A stretch of 7,794 nucleotides of DNA from the NCBI GenBank assembly GCA_958427155.1, contig CAUABB010000059.1:1-7794 (forward strand), read 5' to 3'. Shown here one piece after another: positions 6,392 to 7,794 of the stretch (the stretch's first letter is position 1; every line of letters starts with the position of its first letter). This stretch comes from an uncultured Oscillospiraceae bacterium. Lineage in GTDB: Bacteria > Bacillota > Clostridia > Oscillospirales > Ruminococcaceae. The position numbers and the translations under genes were made by a program. The notes beneath the pieces were generated by a model, which made no database searches, was not told the DNA's origin, and saw nothing but the letters and a program-made list of their open reading frames with translations.

Positions 6392-6465
6392 ACTCCATTC
6401 CTTTGCCTTAAAATCAGCCCATCTCTTTCAAAAAAGCATTAAAATTAGAACAAAAGACTTTGTTT

Positions 6466-6494
6466 ATTATATCACAATCAAAAACTTTTTTCTA
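6466..6494 (-). promoter_or_regulatory. Predicted extended -10 promoter of the methionine operon
   Basis: On the minus strand a perfect TATAAT (6466-6471) is preceded by TG with one base between (TGATATAAT), and TAGAAA (6489-6494) lies 17 bases further up as a 4-of-6 -35 box. The expected leader is about 65 bases. That is too short for a SAM riboswitch or T-box, and I see no terminator/antiterminator pair in it. Confidence 0.65.
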
Positions 6495-6518
6495 TCCTAT
6501 ATAAAAAAACAAGCAATA

Positions 6519-6547
6519 TAGACAAGAAACCCAAACGGTATTATAAT
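6519..6547 (+). promoter_or_regulatory. Predicted sigma-A promoter of birA
   Basis: TAGACA (6519-6524), a 17-base spacer and a perfect TATAAT (6542-6547), giving a leader of about 25 bases before the TTG start. It is back to back with the methionine-operon promoter (-35 box at 6489-6494), so the two transcripts diverge from a region of about 80 bases. Confidence 0.7.
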
Positions 6548-6566
6548 GGTTTTATCCAGATGTAAC

Positions 6567-6580
6567 GAGGTGTTTATTTG
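6567..6580 (+). promoter_or_regulatory. Ribosome binding site with TTG start codon of birA
   Basis: GAGGTG (6567-6572) is a six-base match to the 3' end of 16S rRNA, placed 5 bases before TTG at 6578. This supports the rare TTG initiation codon. The reading then gives LKNLILNIL, the expected start of the HTH domain, and a later start would remove part of that domain. Confidence 0.75.
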
Positions 6581-7561
6581 TTAAAAAATCTAATTCTTAA
6601 TATACTGGAAGAAAACAAAGGAAAACCGGTTTCCGGGCTTCTTATCGGCAAAAAATTGGGTGTTACACGAAGCGCTGTCTGGAAAGGAATCAAACAACTT
6701 CAGGAAGATGGTTTTTTAATTACCTCCGTCCCTAACAAAGGGTATTTGTTAGATTTTAGGGATGGTGCTCTCCGCCCAGAGATTATAAAAGAGATGCTGA
6801 CTACCCATTATTTGGGCCATGAACTGGAAATTTTAGAGGTTATTGATTCTACCAACACTTATTTAAAACGAATATCAGACATGCTTACGGGACATCACGG
6901 ATATACTGTCATTGCACTACGTCAAACGGCAGGAAAAGGTCGGATGCAGCGTCAATTTTATTCTCCTGCGCAGCAAGGTATTTATATGAGCTTTTACCTA
7001 GAACCGCATTTCGCCTTTGAGGATATCAGTCTAGTCACGATTATTGCAGTAGTGGCTGTATGCAGAGCGATTGAAGAGGTTGCGGGTTTTTCTCCAGATG
7101 TTAAATGGGTAAACGACGTTTTGTTTCATGGAAAAAAACTTTGCGGTATTTTAACCGAAGCATCAATCGAAGCGGAAAGTGGAAGAATCAAATATCTAGT
7201 TCCTGGCATTGGAATCAATCTTAACCGTGATGAACAAATGCCAGAAGACCTGCAAAAAATTGTCGGAGCAATTAACGAATTTACAGAACAACCCTGTGAT
7301 CGAAATCGCTTGGTAGCATCTGTGCTTAATCATTTTGAAAGCCTTTTCGATGCCTATCTAGCTGGAAACCGGCGAGAAATTTTACAGGAATATAAAAAAC
7401 ATCTGTGCGTTTTTGGACAGGAATACAATATTATTTCTTTGAAGGGAAGTTATCCCGCCGTTCCTATTGATATTGATCAAGATGCGCATTTAATCGTTAA
7501 GGATAAAGAAGGAGAACTTCATATTTTGAATTCAGGAGAGATCAGTATCCGGAAACAGTAA
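6578..7561 (+). CDS. birA: Bifunctional biotin--[acetyl-CoA-carboxylase] ligase / biotin operon repressor
   Basis: A 327-residue BirA. It activates biotin with ATP and attaches it to the lysine of biotin carboxyl carrier domains; the biotinyl-5'-AMP-bound form of this class also represses biotin genes. Residues 1-58 are an HTH_11 winged helix with GKKLGVTRSAVWKGIKQL (24-41), followed by the wing NKGYLL (53-58). The ligase domain shows IDSTNTYL (89-96), the biotinyl-AMP loop QTAGKGRMQR (116-125), KWVNDV (176-181), GKKLCGIL (185-192) and GIGINLN (210-216). A small SH3-like C-terminal domain (about 275-327) ends in GEISIRKQ. The loop has Gln124 where a Gly is usual (GRGRRGR in E. coli). Length and domain order match class II BirA proteins. 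It is transcribed alone, no biotin synthesis or transport gene is visible, and a hairpin terminator follows. The start is TTG. Confidence 0.95.
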   Translation: MLKNLILNILEENKGKPVSGLLIGKKLGVTRSAVWKGIKQLQEDGFLITSVPNKGYLLDFRDGALRPEIIKEMLTTHYLGHELEILEVIDSTNTYLKRISDMLTGHHGYTVIALRQTAGKGRMQRQFYSPAQQGIYMSFYLEPHFAFEDISLVTIIAVVAVCRAIEEVAGFSPDVKWVNDVLFHGKKLCGILTEASIEAESGRIKYLVPGIGINLNRDEQMPEDLQKIVGAINEFTEQPCDRNRLVASVLNHFESLFDAYLAGNRREILQEYKKHLCVFGQEYNIISLKGSYPAVPIDIDQDAHLIVKDKEGELHILNSGEISIRKQ

Positions 7562-7605
7562 GATACTGCATAAACAGTTGTTTTAGTAATTTATTTTTCA
7601 TTAAA

Positions 7606-7654
7606 AAAATAATCACCAACGGCTCTAAAAGCATACAGCGTTGGTGATTATTTT
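7606..7654. terminator. Bidirectional intrinsic terminator between birA and the tRNA genes
   Basis: A perfect 16-base-pair stem (AAAATAATCACCAACG at 7606-7621, its complement at 7639-7654) has a 17-base loop. The arms end in A-rich and T-rich tracts, so on either strand the hairpin is followed by U residues. It starts 44 bases after the birA stop and lies 7 bases beyond the 3' end of tRNA-Cys, so it can end both convergent transcripts. Confidence 0.85.
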
Positions 7655-7661
7655 AAAAATT

Positions 7662-7736
7662 TGGAGGCGCCACCCAGATTTGAACTGGGGAATCAGGGTG
7701 TTGCAGACCCTTGCCTTACCGCTTGGCTATAGCGCC
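7662..7736 (-). tRNA. tRNA-Cys (anticodon GCA)
   Basis: A full cloverleaf reads on the minus strand. The acceptor stem is GGCGCTA with TGGCGCC (one G-U pair), the D arm has AAGCGGTAA, and the anticodon stem AGGGT/ACCCT holds the loop CTGCAAC with anticodon GCA at 7704-7702. The variable region is GATTC and the T arm is CCCAG-TTCAAAT-CTGGG. The discriminator base is U (7665), as expected for cysteine tRNAs, followed by an encoded CCA (7662-7664). The body is 72 bases before the CCA. It sits 3 bases downstream of tRNA-Gly, so the two are surely processed from one transcript. Confidence 0.96.
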
Positions 7737-7739
7737 AAA

Positions 7740-7794
7740 TGGAGCGGGTTACGAGGCTCGAACTCGCTACCTCCACCTTGGCAAGGTGGCGCTC
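7740..7794 (-). tRNA. tRNA-Gly (anticodon GCC), 5' end cut by window edge
   Basis: The 3' portion of a tRNA is read on the minus strand. It has the end of the D stem (GAGC), the anticodon stem CCACC/GGTGG with loop TTGCCAA and anticodon GCC at 7782-7780, the T arm GCGAG-TTCGAGC-CTCGT, the 3' acceptor strand AACCCGC, discriminator U and encoded CCA (7740-7742). The 5' acceptor strand and most of the D arm lie beyond the right edge, as does any promoter for the array. Confidence 0.93.

Noticed and set aside
6392..6460. Possible SAM riboswitch, T-box or other methionine-responsive leader before the methionine operon
   Set aside because: The predicted leader is only about 65 bases and shows no stable terminator hairpin, no T-box sequence and no SAM-I core. 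It is too short for these elements.
6527..6552. Short inverted repeat AAACC ... GGTTT around the birA -10 box as a candidate BirA operator
   Set aside because: The arms are only five bases, extension gives mismatches, and they do not resemble the known GTTAAC-type BirA half-sites. Chance is likely in AT-rich DNA.

Overview
The window looks like a chromosomal segment of a Firmicutes bacterium, probably an anaerobic member of the Clostridia. The evidence is the set of protein types (a YitJ-like homocysteine methyltransferase/MTHFR fusion, a stand-alone MeTr-type methyl-THF methyltransferase, a B12-binding-domain radical SAM enzyme, a CE7 esterase and a BirA with an HTH domain), AT-rich intergenic DNA with extended -10 promoters, GGAGG-type ribosome binding sites, and tRNA genes that encode their CCA ends. 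I cannot name genus or species. All genes appear intact except those cut by the window edges, and I see no mobile element, CRISPR array or phage gene.

Layout. Positions 1-930 (minus) carry a two-gene unit: a TIM-barrel sugar isomerase/epimerase-like protein followed by the start of a PhnO-like GNAT acetyltransferase that runs off the left edge. A compact divergent promoter region (about 963-1036) separates this from a plus-strand cytosolic CE7 acetylxylan esterase (1064-2017). Together they suggest sugar or hemicellulose-fragment metabolism. Positions 2018-2166 hold two intrinsic terminators between convergent genes. Positions 2167-3747 (minus) encode a B12-binding radical SAM protein of unknown substrate with its own likely promoter. 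Positions 3856-6391 (minus) form a tightly coupled two-gene methionine/one-carbon operon: a homocysteine S-methyltransferase/methylenetetrahydrofolate reductase fusion, then a methyl-THF:corrinoid methyltransferase. A second divergent promoter region (6466-6547) leads to plus-strand birA (TTG start, 6578-7561). A long hairpin (7606-7654) lies between birA and a convergent minus-strand tRNA array, tRNA-Gly(GCC) (cut by the right edge) followed by tRNA-Cys(GCA).

How the genes fit together. The methionine operon holds the homocysteine-binding, methylene-THF-reducing and methyl-THF-binding functions, but no cobalamin-binding module like that of MetH. This points to a cobalamin-dependent methionine synthase split over separate polypeptides, with the corrinoid protein encoded elsewhere. 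The radical SAM gene lies directly downstream on the same strand with no visible terminator between, so it may also receive transcripts from the methionine operon. Both depend on cobalamin and SAM/methionine chemistry, but a functional link is inference. The window is mostly ordinary housekeeping and metabolic DNA. The split methionine synthase and the radical SAM protein of unknown substrate are the parts most worth following up.
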